Assembly (NCBI RefSeq): GCF_008369165.1
Contig: NZ_VOBA01000001.1
Coordinates: 372,001 to 436,000 of the forward strand
Length of the DNA stretch: 64,000 nucleotides
Source of the DNA: Dietzia sp. ANT_WB102
GTDB lineage: Bacteria; Actinomycetota; Actinomycetes; Mycobacteriales; Mycobacteriaceae
Reading direction: 5' to 3'
Shown: in pieces, positions 25,160-35,232 of the stretch
Position numbering within the stretch: position 1 is the stretch's first letter
Layout of the letters: each line of letters begins with the position of its first letter
Translations under genes and position numbers: made by a program
The notes under the pieces: model-generated
What the model saw: only the letters and a program-made list of their open reading frames with translations
The model's database searches: none
What the model was told of the DNA's origin: nothing

Positions 25160-28100
25160 TTGCGGCCTCCATGATCGCCTCGTCCACGTTGCGTCCGTCC
25201 TTCTCCGCCTGCTCGATGGCCAGCAGCACGCGCTTGTAGTCGCGTGGCATGACCTTGGCGAAATGATTCACGTTCTGGGCCCAGTTGCCGAGGATCTCCC
25301 GTCCCCGGGCCGAACCGGTCTCCTCCACGTGGCGCTGCACGATGTCACGGAGGAAGTCCACGTCTTCGCTGGTCAGCTCGTCGGTATCAACGAGCTCAAC
25401 GTTGAGGTTCTCGGACAGCGAGCCCTGCGGGTCGTAGAAGTAGGCGACGCCGCCGGACATGCCGGCCGCGACGTTACGTCCCGTCTCGCCCAGGACGACC
25501 ACGCGACCGCCAGTCATGTATTCGCAGGCGTGATCGCCCACACCCTCGACCACCGCGGTGACGCCCGAGTTGCGCACGCAGAAGCGCTCGCCCACGATGC
25601 CGCGGAGGAAGACCTCGCCGGCTGTGGCGCCGTAACAGATCACGTTGCCTGCGATGATGTTGTCCTCGGCCACGAAATCGGGGGCGGCGTCTTCCGCTGG
25701 GCGGACCACGATGCGTCCCCCCGAGAGTCCTTTGCCGACATAGTCGTTGGCGTCACCGAACACCCGGAGCGTCACGCCGGAAGCGAGGAACGCCCCGAGG
25801 GAGTTGCCCGCGGACCCGGTGAACCTCAGGTCGATCGACCCGTCCGGGAGCCCGGGAGCGCCGTGGGCCTTGGAGATCTCGTGGCTGAGCATGGTGCCCA
25901 CCGAGCGGTTGACGTTGCAGATCGGATAACTGCCGGCGAACGGCTCCGACGTGCGACCGTCGATCACGGACCGGCAGTCCTCGATGAGCGTGCGGTCCAC
26001 GACGCCTTCGAGCTTGTGGTCCTGAGACTTGGTACGCCGTAGGTCCTGGTGCATGAACGGGGACTCCGCCTGGGCGAAGATCGGTTCCAGGTCGAGCTTG
26101 GCCACCCGCTTGTTGTGCGCGAAAGCGCGCGACTTGTCGAGACACTCGGAGTGGCCGATCGCCTCATCGAGCGAACGGAACCCGAGTTCAGCGAGATACT
26201 CACGCACCTCCTGGGCGATGAACTCCATGAAGTTCACTACGTACTCGGCTTTGCCGTTGAACCGCTCGCGCAGAACCGGGTTCTGGGTTGCCACGCCGAC
26301 GGGGCAGGTGTCCAGGTGGCACACCCGCATCATGACGCAGCCGGCGACGACGAGCGGGGCGGTCGCGAAACCGAACTCCTCCCCGCCGAGCAGCGCAGCG
26401 ACGACGACGTCACGGCCTGTCTTGAGCTGCCCGTCGACCTGCACGACGATCCGGTCACGCAGACCGTTGGCCAGTAGGGTCTGCTGGGTCTCGGCGAGCC
26501 CCAACTCCCACGGGCCGCCGGCGTGCTTGAGCGAGGTCAGCGGGGACGCGCCCGTTCCGCCATCGTGGCCGGAGATGAGCACCACGTCGGCGTGCGTCTT
26601 GGACACACCCGTCGCGACTGTGCCCACGCCCTGCTCGGCGACGAGCTTGACGTGAATCCTCGCCTCGGGGTTGGCGTTCTTCAGGTCGTAGATGAGCTGC
26701 GCCAGGTCCTCGATCGAGTAGATGTCGTGGTGAGGCGGCGGTGAGATCAGGCCGACACCCGGGGTCGAGCCGCGGACCTCGGCGATCCAGGGGTAGACCT
26801 TGCCCGGCGGGAGCTGGCCGCCCTCACCGGGCTTGGCGCCCTGTGCCATCTTGATCTGGATGTCGGTGCAGTTGGTCAGGTAGTAGCTCGTCACGCCGAA
26901 TCGGCCGGACGCGACCTGCTTGATGGCCGAGCGCCGCCAGTCACCGTTGGGGTCCGGCGTGAAACGAGTGACCGACTCCCCGCCCTCACCCGAGTTGGAT
27001 CGGGCGTGGAGGCGGTTCATTGCGATCGCCAGCGTTTCGTGCGCCTCGGCGGAGATGGAACCGTAACTCATCGCCCCCGTGGAGAACCGCTTGACGATCT
27101 CCGAGACCGGTTCGACCTCCTCGATCGGCACGGGGGGACGGGTGCCCCTGAGCTCGAACAGCCCACGGATGGTTGCCAGGCGCTCCGACTGGTCGTCGAC
27201 GAGCTTGGTGTACTCCTTGAAGATCTCGTAGCGACCAGAGCGCGTGGAGTGCTGGAGCTTGAACACCGTGTCCGGGTTGAACAGGTGGTATTCGCCCTCC
27301 CGGCGCCACTGGTACTCCCCACCGATCTCCAGCTCGCGGTGTGCGGCCTCTTCCGGTCGCGGCAAGAACGCGAAACGGTGGCGGCGGGCCACGTCCTCGG
27401 CTATCTCGTCCAGGCCGATGCCGTCGATCGGGCTGACCGAGCCGGTGAAGTACTCGTCGCACAACTCCTGCGACAGGCCGGTGACGTCGAACAACTGCGC
27501 GCCGGTGTAGGACGCGAGGGTCGAGATGCCCATCTTGGACATCACCTTGAGCACGCCCTTCGCGGCGGCCTTGCGGTAGTTGGCGCAGGCTGTGCGCGTG
27601 TCCGCCCCGGTGAGGTGACCGGCCTTGACGAGTTCATCGATGGACTCGAAGGCCATGTAGGGATTGATCGCCTCGGCGCCGTATCCGAACAGGACCGCCA
27701 TGTGGTGGACCTCGCGGGCGTCACCGGACTCGACCACAAGGCTGACCCTCGTGCGGGTCTTCTCTCGGACGAGGTGGTGATGCACGGCCGAGGTGAGGAG
27801 CAGCGACGGGATGGGCGCGTTGCGTTCATCCGACTCGCGGTCCGACAACACGATGATCGTGGCGCCCTCCGCGATGGCGTCCGAAACCTCGCGACGAATC
27901 CGCTCCAGAGCGATGCGGAGACCGCGACCACCGTGGGCGACGTTGTACAGGCCGCGGACGACCACCGAGCGCAGGCCCGGTCGCGTCTCGCCGGCCGCCA
28001 TCAGGGTGGATAGTTCGTCGTTTCCGAGGATCGGGTTGTCGAGCCGGATCTGACGGCACGACTCCGGACCCGGGTTGATGAGATCGCCCTCCGGGCCGAG

Positions 28101-29753
28101 CGTCACGCCGTAGCTGGTGACGAGCTCCTCGCGGATGGCGTCCAGCGGCGGATTGGTGACCTGGGCGAATCGCTGGGCGAAGTAGTCGAACAGCATCCGT
28201 GCGCGCTGGGACAGTACCGGCAGCGGAGTGTCGGTCCCCATCGACCCGATCGCCTCGGCGCCGGTCGCGGCCATCGGCCCGACCAGGATCCGGAGCTCCT
28301 CCTCCGTGTATCCGAAGACACGCTGACGCAGCACGACCCGCTCGTGGGGCATGTACGGGTGCTCGACCTCGGGGAGATCCGCAAGACGGGCCATCCCCTC
28401 GTCGAGCCACTGCTGGTACGGGTGCTCGGATGCCAGTCCGGTTTTGATCTCCTCGTCGTCGATGATTCGCCCCTGTGCGGTGTCAACCAGGAACATCCGT
28501 CCCGGGCGTAGGCGGGTCTTGGTGACGACCTTGTCCTGGGGGATGTCGAGGACGCCCACCTCGGAGGCCATGACGACGAGACCGTCGTCGGTGACCCAGA
28601 TCCGCGAGGGACGCAGGCCATTGCGGTCGAGGACGGCACCGATCACGGTGCCGTCGGTGAACGTGATGGAGGCCGGGCCGTCCCACGCCTCCATGAGAGA
28701 GGCGTGGAACTCGTAGAACGCTCGCTTGGCCGGGTCCATCGTTTCGTGGCGCTCCCACGCCTCGGGGACCATCATCAGCACGGCGTGCGGCAGGGTGCGG
28801 CCGGTCAGCGCAAGCAGTTCGAGCGCCTCGTCGAACCGCGCGGTGTCGGAGCCTCCCGGGGTGCAGATGGGCAGAGCCGCCGACAGGTCCTCGATGTTCT
28901 CACTGGACATGAGCGACTCGCGGGCCCGCATCCAGTTCTCGTTGCCACGGGCGGTGTTGATCTCACCGTTGTGTGCGACATAGCGGAAAGGGTGGGCCAG
29001 CGGCCATGCCGGAAACGTGTTGGTGGAAAAGCGGGAGTGGACGATACCCAGGGCGGACTCCACGCGCTCGTCCTGAAGGTCCAGGTAGAACTCTGGGAGC
29101 TGCTTCTCGGTGAGCATGCCCTTGTAGACGAACGTGCGCGGGCTCAGCGACGGGAAGTAGACCGTCTCCGAGCCGAGGTCACCCTTGCCGGGGCCCTGAG
29201 AGCCGAGTTCGTGCTCGCACCGCTTGCGCACGACGAAGCACTTGCGTTCCAGGTCCAGTCCGGTGAGCAGCGACCCGTCGGAGCCGGCGGCCTTGACAAA
29301 AATCTGCTGGATGCTGGGCTGCGCATCTCGGGAGATCGCGCCGACCGTCGAGTCGTCGACCGGGACTCGGCGCCAACCGATCACGCTCACGCCCTGTTCG
29401 GCGGCGATCCGTTCGACCATCCGCATGGCGTCCATCGCGAGCATGCGGGACTGGGGGAGAAAACAAAGGCCGGTGGCATATGCACCGGCCTCAGGCAGTT
29501 CAATGTTCTGCTCCTCACGCATTACCTCGCGGAGGAACAAGTCCGGTATTTGGATCAGCAAGCCCGTGCCGTCACCAGTGTTGGCCTCGGCACCCACGGC
29601 GCCGCGGTGCTCGAGGTTCCCCAGTGCGGTGATCGCCTTCTCGACGATGCCCCGGGACTGACGGCCATACATGTCCACGACGAACGCGACTCCGCACGAG
29701 TCGTGTTCGTATTGAGGGCGGTACAGGCTCTTTGGGCCGGGAGTCGTCGTCAT
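25152..29753 (-). CDS. gltB: Glutamate synthase (NADPH) large subunit GltB
   Basis: The 1533-residue enzyme makes two glutamates from glutamine and 2-oxoglutarate. The N-terminal glutamine amidotransferase domain starts at the nucleophile Cys20 ([14 protein letters not shown]) after a short propeptide that is normally removed. A central domain, an FMN-binding synthase domain (about 860-1200) and a C-terminal beta-helix domain (from about 1260) follow in the usual order. The 3Fe-4S cluster cysteines are in [10 protein letters not shown] (Cys-x5-Cys-x4-Cys). The ATG at 29753 is chosen because it gives the standard propeptide length; the frame runs 54 codons further upstream with no similarity. 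Length is normal. A TATTAT box at 29843-29838 on the minus strand may be the promoter. Confidence 0.97.
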   Translation of the reverse strand: MTTTPGPKSLYRPQYEHDSCGVAFVVDMYGRQSRGIVEKAITALGNLEHRGAVGAEANTGDGTGLLIQIPDLFLREVMREEQNIELPEAGAYATGLCFLPQSRMLAMDAMRMVERIAAEQGVSVIGWRRVPVDDSTVGAISRDAQPSIQQIFVKAAGSDGSLLTGLDLERKCFVVRKRCEHELGSQGPGKGDLGSETVYFPSLSPRTFVYKGMLTEKQLPEFYLDLQDERVESALGIVHSRFSTNTFPAWPLAHPFRYVAHNGEINTARGNENWMRARESLMSSENIEDLSAALPICTPGGSDTARFDEALELLALTGRTLPHAVLMMVPEAWERHETMDPAKRAFYEFHASLMEAWDGPASITFTDGTVIGAVLDRNGLRPSRIWVTDDGLVVMASEVGVLDIPQDKVVTKTRLRPGRMFLVDTAQGRIIDDEEIKTGLASEHPYQQWLDEGMARLADLPEVEHPYMPHERVVLRQRVFGYTEEELRILVGPMAATGAEAIGSMGTDTPLPVLSQRARMLFDYFAQRFAQVTNPPLDAIREELVTSYGVTLGPEGDLINPGPESCRQIRLDNPILGNDELSTLMAAGETRPGLRSVVVRGLYNVAHGGRGLRIALERIRREVSDAIAEGATIIVLSDRESDERNAPIPSLLLTSAVHHHLVREKTRTRVSLVVESGDAREVHHMAVLFGYGAEAINPYMAFESIDELVKAGHLTGADTRTACANYRKAAAKGVLKVMSKMGISTLASYTGAQLFDVTGLSQELCDEYFTGSVSPIDGIGLDEIAEDVARRHRFAFLPRPEEAAHRELEIGGEYQWRREGEYHLFNPDTVFKLQHSTRSGRYEIFKEYTKLVDDQSERLATIRGLFELRGTRPPVPIEEVEPVSEIVKRFSTGAMSYGSISAEAHETLAIAMNRLHARSNSGEGGESVTRFTPDPNGDWRRSAIKQVASGRFGVTSYYLTNCTDIQIKMAQGAKPGEGGQLPPGKVYPWIAEVRGSTPGVGLISPPPHHDIYSIEDLAQLIYDLKNANPEARIHVKLVAEQGVGTVATGVSKTHADVVLISGHDGGTGASPLTSLKHAGGPWELGLAETQQTLLANGLRDRIVVQVDGQLKTGRDVVVAALLGGEEFGFATAPLVVAGCVMMRVCHLDTCPVGVATQNPVLRERFNGKAEYVVNFMEFIAQEVREYLAELGFRSLDEAIGHSECLDKSRAFAHNKRVAKLDLEPIFAQAESPFMHQDLRRTKSQDHKLEGVVDRTLIEDCRSVIDGRTSEPFAGSYPICNVNRSVGTMLSHEISKAHGAPGLPDGSIDLRFTGSAGNSLGAFLASGVTLRVFGDANDYVGKGLSGGRIVVRPAEDAAPDFVAEDNIIAGNVICYGATAGEVFLRGIVGERFCVRNSGVTAVVEGVGDHACEYMTGGRVVVLGETGRNVAAGMSGGVAYFYDPQGSLSENLNVELVDTDELTSEDVDFLRDIVQRHVEETGSARGREILGNWAQNVNHFAKVMPRDYKRVLLAIEQAEKDGRNVDEAIMEAANG

Positions 29754-29837
29754 GTGTTCGCCTTCGCTTGTCGACGGGCGGACTCCGTGCTGTCTGGAGC
29801 GCCCGTACTCAGCGGACCGAAGCCCTCTGGCCCTGAA

Positions 29838-29843
29838 ATAATA
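29838..29843 (-). promoter_or_regulatory. Candidate -10 box of gltB
   Basis: The minus-strand hexamer TATTAT sits about 85 bp before the gltB ATG in an AT-rich patch, with TTGTGT about 19 bp further upstream as a poor -35. This is a weak prediction. Confidence 0.35.
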
Positions 29844-29967
29844 TGGGGAAAACGTGCGCAGCACACAAATCGGATAAGTCAAACTGTGGGGCCTGACATG
29901 GGAATGCGATTCCACCTTGTGAGATTTCTCTCAAGGGCCCGCCGCCAGAGGCCGGAGAGACGGCGGT

Positions 29968-29997
29968 CCCGCCCAGGGTGGAGGTTCCCCGGGCGGG
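29968..29997 (-). terminator. Candidate terminator after GSL copy 4
   Basis: CCCGCCC (29968-29974) and GGGCGGG (29991-29997) form a short stem with a 16-nt loop about 20 bp past the GSL copy 4 stop. Confidence 0.4.
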
Positions 29998-30017
29998 CCA
30001 CCTGCTGCGCAGATTGG

Positions 30018-31169
30018 TCACCTGATGAACGGCAGCGGCGGCAGGGAGACACCGTCCGGCAACACCACCTCGTAGTCGCCCACCGAACCGGTCATCACGA
30101 CGACCGCGTTGACGCCCACAGCAGCCCCGGCGCCACCGCCACCAACGACCCCGGGTTCGCCCCCGCGCCCGTTGGGTGCCGAAGGCCCGGGGGCGGCGGG
30201 CAGTTCGGGGACCACCTGCGCACCGACCGCCGGGGCAGCGGCGACCGGAGCCGGCAGTCCCGGCAGTGGCGGAAGCGCCATCCCCACGTTCGCGGCCGCT
30301 TGGACAATCAGCGGTGCGGCGGCGAGGGAGCCCCCGATGAGCGCGACTGGCACCAGCAGCGGCAGCGACCCCGCCGCCGAGCCTGCGGAACCCAGCGGCG
30401 CCAGCGATGCCGTGAGAGACCCGAGTGGAGCGAGCGACCCCGCGGCGGACCCCGGGGCGAGAGAGCCCAGCGGCACGGAGCCATTGGACGATCCCTGCTC
30501 CAGCGATCCACTGCCCTCGCTGCTTTCGCTCGCCGACCCGCCGAGGTTGTCGACCGAGCCAGTGTGGAGCGACCCGGCGGGTAAAGACCCTCCTGACGAC
30601 GACCCCTCCTCCAGCGACCCCGCCCCCACAGCCCCCTCGGCTGACTCGGTATCCGCCGACCCGACCGACAGCATGGCCAGCAACGCGACGAGCGAACCAC
30701 CTCCGAGCGATCCCGACCCCAGGGATCCGCCCCTAACCATCGAGCCCGATTCAAACGAGCCTGGATTCAACGACCCCGCCTCAAGCGACCCGTCGTCGCC
30801 ACTGCCGACGGTCAGTGATCCGCCAGCGTCGTCGAGGGACCCGGTGGGCAGGAGCCCCCCGACGGAGCCTTCGATGTCGTCCAGCGAGCCGGTGGGGCGC
30901 GAGCTGCCCGAGCTCGAGGAACCGGGACGAGAGGAGCCCGGGCTGCCGGAGTCGATCCCCTCCAGCGACCCGGTTGGGTAGGGCAATGCACTCCCGAGCG
31001 ATCCGTCCTCACCCGATCCGAGGGCGAGATCCAGGTTGAGCGCCAACTCGGCGGCGCCCCCGAGCGATCCTGTCTGGGCCTGGGACACGCCGGCCGCTCC
31101 GGAAACGGTCAGGGCGGCGATGCCACCGGCCGCGACCAGTCGTCGGGCAAGAGGATGGTGGTGTGACAT
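30018..31169 (-). CDS. Secreted GSL-repeat protein, copy 4 (largest)
   Basis: The 383-residue exported protein is the most extreme member of the family. The signal peptide covers 1-31 (LVAAGGIAALTVSGAAGVSQA). From about 33 to 265 it is almost wholly built of Gly-Ser and Gly-Ser-Leu units, with well over 30 GS dipeptides in patterns such as AGSL, TGSL, GGSL and EGS. A hydrophobic segment follows (LLVPVALIGGSLAAAPLIVQAAANVG), then MALPPLPGLPAPVAAAPAV, a Gly-rich hinge, and a C-terminal VVVMTGSVGDYEVVLPDGVSLPPLPFIR. Near the N-terminus, LALNLDLALGSGEDGSL resembles copy 5. No sorting motif or lipobox is present. It probably lies in the envelope or outside. A CRP/GlxR-like site lies about 100 bp upstream of its start. 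No known domain is recognisable. Confidence 0.68.
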   Translation of the reverse strand: MSHHHPLARRLVAAGGIAALTVSGAAGVSQAQTGSLGGAAELALNLDLALGSGEDGSLGSALPYPTGSLEGIDSGSPGSSRPGSSSSGSSRPTGSLDDIEGSVGGLLPTGSLDDAGGSLTVGSGDDGSLEAGSLNPGSFESGSMVRGGSLGSGSLGGGSLVALLAMLSVGSADTESAEGAVGAGSLEEGSSSGGSLPAGSLHTGSVDNLGGSASESSEGSGSLEQGSSNGSVPLGSLAPGSAAGSLAPLGSLTASLAPLGSAGSAAGSLPLLVPVALIGGSLAAAPLIVQAAANVGMALPPLPGLPAPVAAAPAVGAQVVPELPAAPGPSAPNGRGGEPGVVGGGGAGAAVGVNAVVVMTGSVGDYEVVLPDGVSLPPLPFIR

Positions 31170-31258
31170 GGCCGGACTCGATTCTGATCGTGCCCCGGGG
31201 GGCGCGTGGATCTTGTAGCACAGCGACCCACGTAACCCGTGGGATGTTCACTGCTATC

Positions 31259-31281
31259 AGAATACTGTTATCTAGATCACA
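31259..31281. promoter_or_regulatory. CRP/GlxR-type operator between GSL copy 4 and DUF4921
   Basis: TGTTATCTAGATCACA at 31266-31281 matches the GlxR/CRP consensus TGTGANNTANNTCACA at 11 of 12 fixed positions, inside a larger near-palindrome (ACTGTTATCTAGATCACAGT, 31264-31283). A minus-strand TATTCT (31264-31259) abuts it and could be the -10 box of GSL copy 4. This makes repression or activation of copy 4 the simplest reading. Confidence 0.6.
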
Positions 31282-31394
31282 GTTCCACCGCTACTTAACC
31301 ATCCACATATGTCGGACCCGGCCGGGCTCCGTCATGCCGCCGGAATGGCGGGTGGATTACCTCGTCGTCGTCATCGCGGGACACCCGGACCCCC

Positions 31395-31400
31395 TAGGCT
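31395..31400 (+). promoter_or_regulatory. TAGGCT -10 box of the DUF4921 gene
   Basis: TAGGCT ends 7 bp before the GTG at 31408, so transcription should begin at or next to the start codon. No ribosome site is present, consistent with leaderless translation. Confidence 0.55.
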
Positions 31401-31407
31401 TTCCGGG

Positions 31408-32727
31408 GTGACTCCCGCCCCGGTTCCACCGCTGCGCCGTATGGCCGACGGCACGGTAAAACAGACCAACCCCTTCACCGGTACCCAGGTGTGGACCGTC
31501 CCCGGTCGCGCACACCGACCGATCGACCACTCCCCCGGAGTCGTCACCGCGGTGGACCCGACGGCCCCAGAGGCGCACTGCACGTTCTGCTCGGCGCGCC
31601 TGCGCGAGACCACCCCGGAGAAGGCACGTGTGGTCCGTGACGGCGACACCTGGCGGGTGCTTGAAGAGGTTGCCCCGGACTCCCTCGACGCCACGACCCC
31701 GGAGTTTCGGCTGCTCGCCAACCTCTTCGAGATCGTCTCGCTGGACTACTGGAAGTCCGTGCACGGCTATCACATCCCCGCCCGCGCCGCCGCCCACCAG
31801 GCCGCCTACCTCGGCACACCCGCTGGCGCCGAGCACGTCCGCGCGCTGGTCCGCGCCCGCATCGCCGCCGCGCAGGGCGACCCGGCGGACGTCGACGCCA
31901 TGGGCCCGGCCGACCTCGCCGCACAATCGGAGAGCTTCTTCGGCGGGTGCCACGACGTGGTGGTCGCCCGGAGGCACCTCACCGACGGCGCCACCACAAG
32001 CGATCGCCACGCTTCCTCCGGCGACCTCACACCCGCCGAGCACGAGCAGTACATCGCCTTCACCGCCCGCGCGATGCGAGCCCTGTACCGCGATAACGCG
32101 TACGCACGGTACGTATCGGTGTTCCAGAACTGGCTCGCGCCGGCCGGCGCGTCGTTCGCGCATCTGCACAAGCAGTTGGTCGCGATCGACGAGATCCCCG
32201 CCAAGACCTCCCACGAGGTGACCGCGCTGGGCAGCGACCCCGAGCTGTACAACCGACTGGGCGTGGACCACGCCGCGTCCGAGCAACTGGTGGTGGCGGC
32301 GAACGAGCACGCGGTGGCAGTGGTCGGGGTGGGGCACCGCTATCCCGCGCTGGTGGTCTATTCGCGGTCGGCGGCGAGCGCGCCGTGGGACCATTCGACG
32401 GCCGAGCTGCGAGGCGTCTCGGATCTGCTGCACGCGTGCCACGCCGCGACGGGTCGGCTCGTGCCGTGCAACGAGGAGTGGCACACCCGACCGCCCGGGT
32501 TGGGCGGACGGGCAATGCCGTGGCGGATCGTGCTCAAGTGGCGCATCTCCACCCCGGCCGGTTTCGAGGGCGCGACGGGGATCTACGTCAACACGATCGA
32601 CCCGTGGAGCCTGCGTGACCGCGTACTGCCTCGGTTGATCGAGCTGCGGGCGGCGGGCCTGATCGCGGACGTCGCCGTGGGCACCGAATGTGGTGACGTG
32701 CGGGGGTCGCTGCGGTACGGGCGGTGA
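31408..32727 (+). CDS. DUF4921 family protein, HIT/GalT-like
   Basis: The 439-residue cytosolic protein belongs to DUF4921, related to galactose-1-phosphate uridylyltransferases and HIT proteins. A Cys pair in HCTFCSARL could bind zinc. The HIT-like motif FAHLHKQLVAIDEIP holds the His-x-His that in relatives attacks a nucleotide phosphate. The family hallmark MADGTVKQTNPFTGTQVWTVPGR is near the N-terminus. Substrate is unknown; the galactose pathway need not be involved and no gal genes lie nearby. I prefer the GTG at 31408 because of the leaderless TAGGCT box; an ATG 11 codons in (31441) is possible. It is divergent from GSL copy 4. Confidence 0.78.
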   Translation: MTPAPVPPLRRMADGTVKQTNPFTGTQVWTVPGRAHRPIDHSPGVVTAVDPTAPEAHCTFCSARLRETTPEKARVVRDGDTWRVLEEVAPDSLDATTPEFRLLANLFEIVSLDYWKSVHGYHIPARAAAHQAAYLGTPAGAEHVRALVRARIAAAQGDPADVDAMGPADLAAQSESFFGGCHDVVVARRHLTDGATTSDRHASSGDLTPAEHEQYIAFTARAMRALYRDNAYARYVSVFQNWLAPAGASFAHLHKQLVAIDEIPAKTSHEVTALGSDPELYNRLGVDHAASEQLVVAANEHAVAVVGVGHRYPALVVYSRSAASAPWDHSTAELRGVSDLLHACHAATGRLVPCNEEWHTRPPGLGGRAMPWRIVLKWRISTPAGFEGATGIYVNTIDPWSLRDRVLPRLIELRAAGLIADVAVGTECGDVRGSLRYGR

Positions 32728-32790
32728 GACCACGCCGCGAACGACGAGGACGACGACGAGGAGTGCCGGCTCTGTGGGCGGATGAGCCGG

Positions 32791-33372
32791 TCAGTGATCG
32801 CCGGTTCGCAATCCGCGGGGTCGACCGAGGGCGGGCACGGTGGCCGGCGCGGGGTCCAGCACCCTGGCCGGCGCGGGGGCGGGCGTGGGTGCGGAGGTGG
32901 CCTCCCGGATGCCGGGGACCGAGGCGGGGATCACGACCGGGGCGGAGAGTTCCGGGTCGAGGAGCATCACGGTGGGGGTCTCCTCCGACCCGCCATTGAT
33001 GCTGCGGCACAGTTCGTAGGCGTCCTCGTCCCGCCAGATGTTGACCCAGTGGACGTCGAGCCCCTCACGGGTGGCGCGACGACGCAGTGCCGATGAATAG
33101 GGACACCCGGGGCGCCACAACACCACTACGGCGCGCCCTGCCTTGGCGACGGCCCGGGCGGCCTGGAGCGGTTCGTGGCCGGAGGCCCGGAGCGGAGAGT
33201 TCCACAGGGCCAGCACCAATGAGGCGACGAGGACCGAAGCCGCCAAGGGCGCACCATGGCCGAATCCGATGATCGTCCATGCCGTCGCGAACCCCAGCGC
33301 CAAGACGGCGGCGGGGCCGAACCAGTGGCCGGGGACGAGCTCCCTCCCGGCCCGCGCGAAGGGGTGGGTCAC
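32791..33372 (-). CDS. Membrane protein with glutaredoxin-like domain
   Basis: The 193-residue protein has two N-terminal transmembrane helices (FGPAAVLALGFATAWTIIGF and LAASVLVASLVLALW, about 15-60). A glutaredoxin/thioredoxin-fold domain (about 75-150) follows with the active-site motif WRPGCPYSSALR, which is CPYS, a single active-site Cys like monothiol glutaredoxins, and a cis-Pro-like TPTVMLL. A Pro/Ala-rich tail ends the protein. It may act in membrane-associated thiol exchange or Fe-S handling. I choose the GTG at 33372 because TAAGGT (33385-33380) ends 7 bp upstream, leaderless style; GTG at 33378 is less likely. The frame upstream lies antisense to the kinase gene. Confidence 0.75.
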   Translation of the reverse strand: MTHPFARAGRELVPGHWFGPAAVLALGFATAWTIIGFGHGAPLAASVLVASLVLALWNSPLRASGHEPLQAARAVAKAGRAVVVLWRPGCPYSSALRRRATREGLDVHWVNIWRDEDAYELCRSINGGSEETPTVMLLDPELSAPVVIPASVPGIREATSAPTPAPAPARVLDPAPATVPALGRPRGLRTGDH

Positions 33373-33499
33373 TCGCACGACCTTACGCCCCGCGGACCGA
33401 GCCGTGGGGCCCCCTTCCCAAGATTTGTGATCCGACAACGACTCTGGGCCTCTCAGTTCCTGTCCCTCAGCCTCAGTCCATCTCAGTCCTTGCCCGCGC

Positions 33500-35008
33500 T
33501 CAGGCCCAGGGCAGCGGTCCCAGCTCACGCTCAGCCCACCGGCGAACGGCGTCGAGTTCGCGCACGTCGAAACCCGTGGTGTCGACCTCGAGTGCATCCG
33601 GCCACGGAGCCAGCCCGTCGAGCTGGGCGTCGAGTACGTCCACCGTCGCTTCCGAGGGGTCCGTGCCCGCGCGTGCCCTCTCGGTGATCCGTCGCACCAA
33701 CTCGTCGCGCGGCGCGGTGCACGCGATCTCCACCAGTTCGGCGTGCGCGTCGGCGGCGGTCGTCTCAGCCTCCGCGCGGCGACGCGGTTCGAGCCACGTC
33801 GCGTCCAGCACGACACTGCGCCCCCGCGCGAGTGACACCGCCGCCCGGGCGAGCAGCTCCGCGTAGACCGCCCCGACCGCCTCCTCCGAGTACGCGTCGC
33901 CGGCCACCGACTCACGCCGGACCACGTCGGAACGGATGAGGTCCGCCGCCAACGCCCGGGCCAACGGCACCGCCAGGGTCGACTTGCCCGATCCGGAAAC
34001 CCCACCCACCAGCACCAGGCGGACGCGACCCCGCAGCAGCGAGTCGACCGCCCGGTCCGCCAGCACCAGCGCCCGCCGCGCGTCGGCGGCCCCGGCGTCG
34101 TCATCGGCCTGCTCCGCCCGGATGGCGGTGACCTTCGAGCGGACCAGGGCGCGGTAGGCGATGTAGTGGTGGACGAGCGACGGCGGCGCGTCGTCACCGG
34201 AGAAATCGCGGTAGGCCTCGAGGAGGACGACGGCGAGGTCCCGCGCCCCCGAGACGTCGAGGTCCATCGCCAAGAACCCGATGTCCAGGATGGCGTCGCC
34301 AAACCTGAGCCGGTCGTCGAACTCGAGACAGTCGATGATCCGCGGTCCGGCATCGGTGAGGTAGACATCGGACGTCAGCAGGTCCCCGTGCCCGTCGACG
34401 ATCCGGCCGGCCGCCACGCGGTCCTCCAACAGCGGGGCCCGACCTCGCAGGTAGTCGGCGGCAAGGACCTCGATGTCGTCGATGATCTCCGGGGCATCCC
34501 TGCCCACGTCGAGCCTGCGCAGGTGGTCCAGGGACTCCCGCCACAAGCCCGCCACCGCCGCGGGGGAGCCCACTGCGTCGATCTCCTCCGAGCGGGGGCT
34601 GGCCGCGTGGAGGTGGTCCACCTGCCGGGCCACCTCGCGGACGCCGGCCACGATGTCCGTATCGCCGACCGCGATCGCGCCGTGGTGCCGGGATTGCACC
34701 AGGGCGGCGAGGCTCCGGTGCGCCGGCAGCCGACGCATCCTCACCACGTGATCGATCACCTCGCCGTCGGGCCCCCTCACCTCCAAGACTCCCGTGTACA
34801 CATCCGGAGCCAACCGGCTGTTGAGTTCGACCTCGCGCCGACTCTGCTCCCGCCGGGCCAGGACGGTGGTGTTGTCGAGGAAGCCGAGGTCGAGCGGCTT
34901 GCGCACTTTGTGAGCCTCGTCACCCCAGAGGATGATGAGCGCGCTGTGGGTCTCCACCAACATCGGCGGGCCTGATGTCGCGGGGTCGGGTCCTGGGTGG
35001 ACGGTCAT
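33500..35008 (-). CDS. Fusion of APH-like and AAA/zeta-like kinase domains
   Basis: The 502-residue protein has an aminoglycoside-phosphotransferase-like N-terminal domain (about 15-290) and a P-loop NTPase C-terminal domain (about 325-500). The APH domain has KVRKPLDLGFLD and a catalytic-loop region DGHGDLLTSDVYLTD (around 205-219), where the usual metal-binding Asn reads Asp. The P-loop is GGVSGSGKST (335-344). I recall the same two-domain architecture in mycobacterial Rv2004c, a dormancy-regulon protein of unknown activity. The start ATG at 35008 is leaderless: TAGGCT (35020-35015) lies 6 bp upstream on the minus strand. Substrates are unknown. Confidence 0.85.
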   Translation of the reverse strand: MTVHPGPDPATSGPPMLVETHSALIILWGDEAHKVRKPLDLGFLDNTTVLARREQSRREVELNSRLAPDVYTGVLEVRGPDGEVIDHVVRMRRLPAHRSLAALVQSRHHGAIAVGDTDIVAGVREVARQVDHLHAASPRSEEIDAVGSPAAVAGLWRESLDHLRRLDVGRDAPEIIDDIEVLAADYLRGRAPLLEDRVAAGRIVDGHGDLLTSDVYLTDAGPRIIDCLEFDDRLRFGDAILDIGFLAMDLDVSGARDLAVVLLEAYRDFSGDDAPPSLVHHYIAYRALVRSKVTAIRAEQADDDAGAADARRALVLADRAVDSLLRGRVRLVLVGGVSGSGKSTLAVPLARALAADLIRSDVVRRESVAGDAYSEEAVGAVYAELLARAAVSLARGRSVVLDATWLEPRRRAEAETTAADAHAELVEIACTAPRDELVRRITERARAGTDPSEATVDVLDAQLDGLAPWPDALEVDTTGFDVRELDAVRRWAERELGPLPWA

Positions 35009-35014
35009 GGAGCC

Positions 35015-35020
35015 AGCCTA
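35015..35020 (-). promoter_or_regulatory. TAGGCT -10 box of the kinase fusion gene
   Basis: The minus-strand hexamer sits 6 bp before the ATG, predicting a leaderless mRNA. Confidence 0.55.
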
Positions 35021-35232
35021 GGCAGGCACGACCCGCGACGAAAGGACCCGTACGGCGCCGGCGGGTAGTCCTGAGAACCGCCAGTGACCGGAGTGTTACC
35101 TCGCCCGGGGCTCACCTCATGGCCCCCTTGCGCTCATACTGACCGCTTGTAGTGTCGCCGACGCGCCTCGCTTCCGACCGAGGTGCCCGCGATGAGAGAC
35201 ATCGGGGTCAATGCAGATCGGAGACGTTCTCT

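Noticed and set aside
30300-31000. Repetitive DNA that could look like a CRISPR or minisatellite array
   Set aside because: The repeats are irregular, follow codon phase, and encode Gly-Ser-Leu units of GSL copy 4; there are no regular repeats with unique spacers.
31408-32727. Assignment of the DUF4921 gene as galT of the Leloir pathway
   Set aside because: The protein matches DUF4921 better than true GalT and no other galactose genes are nearby.
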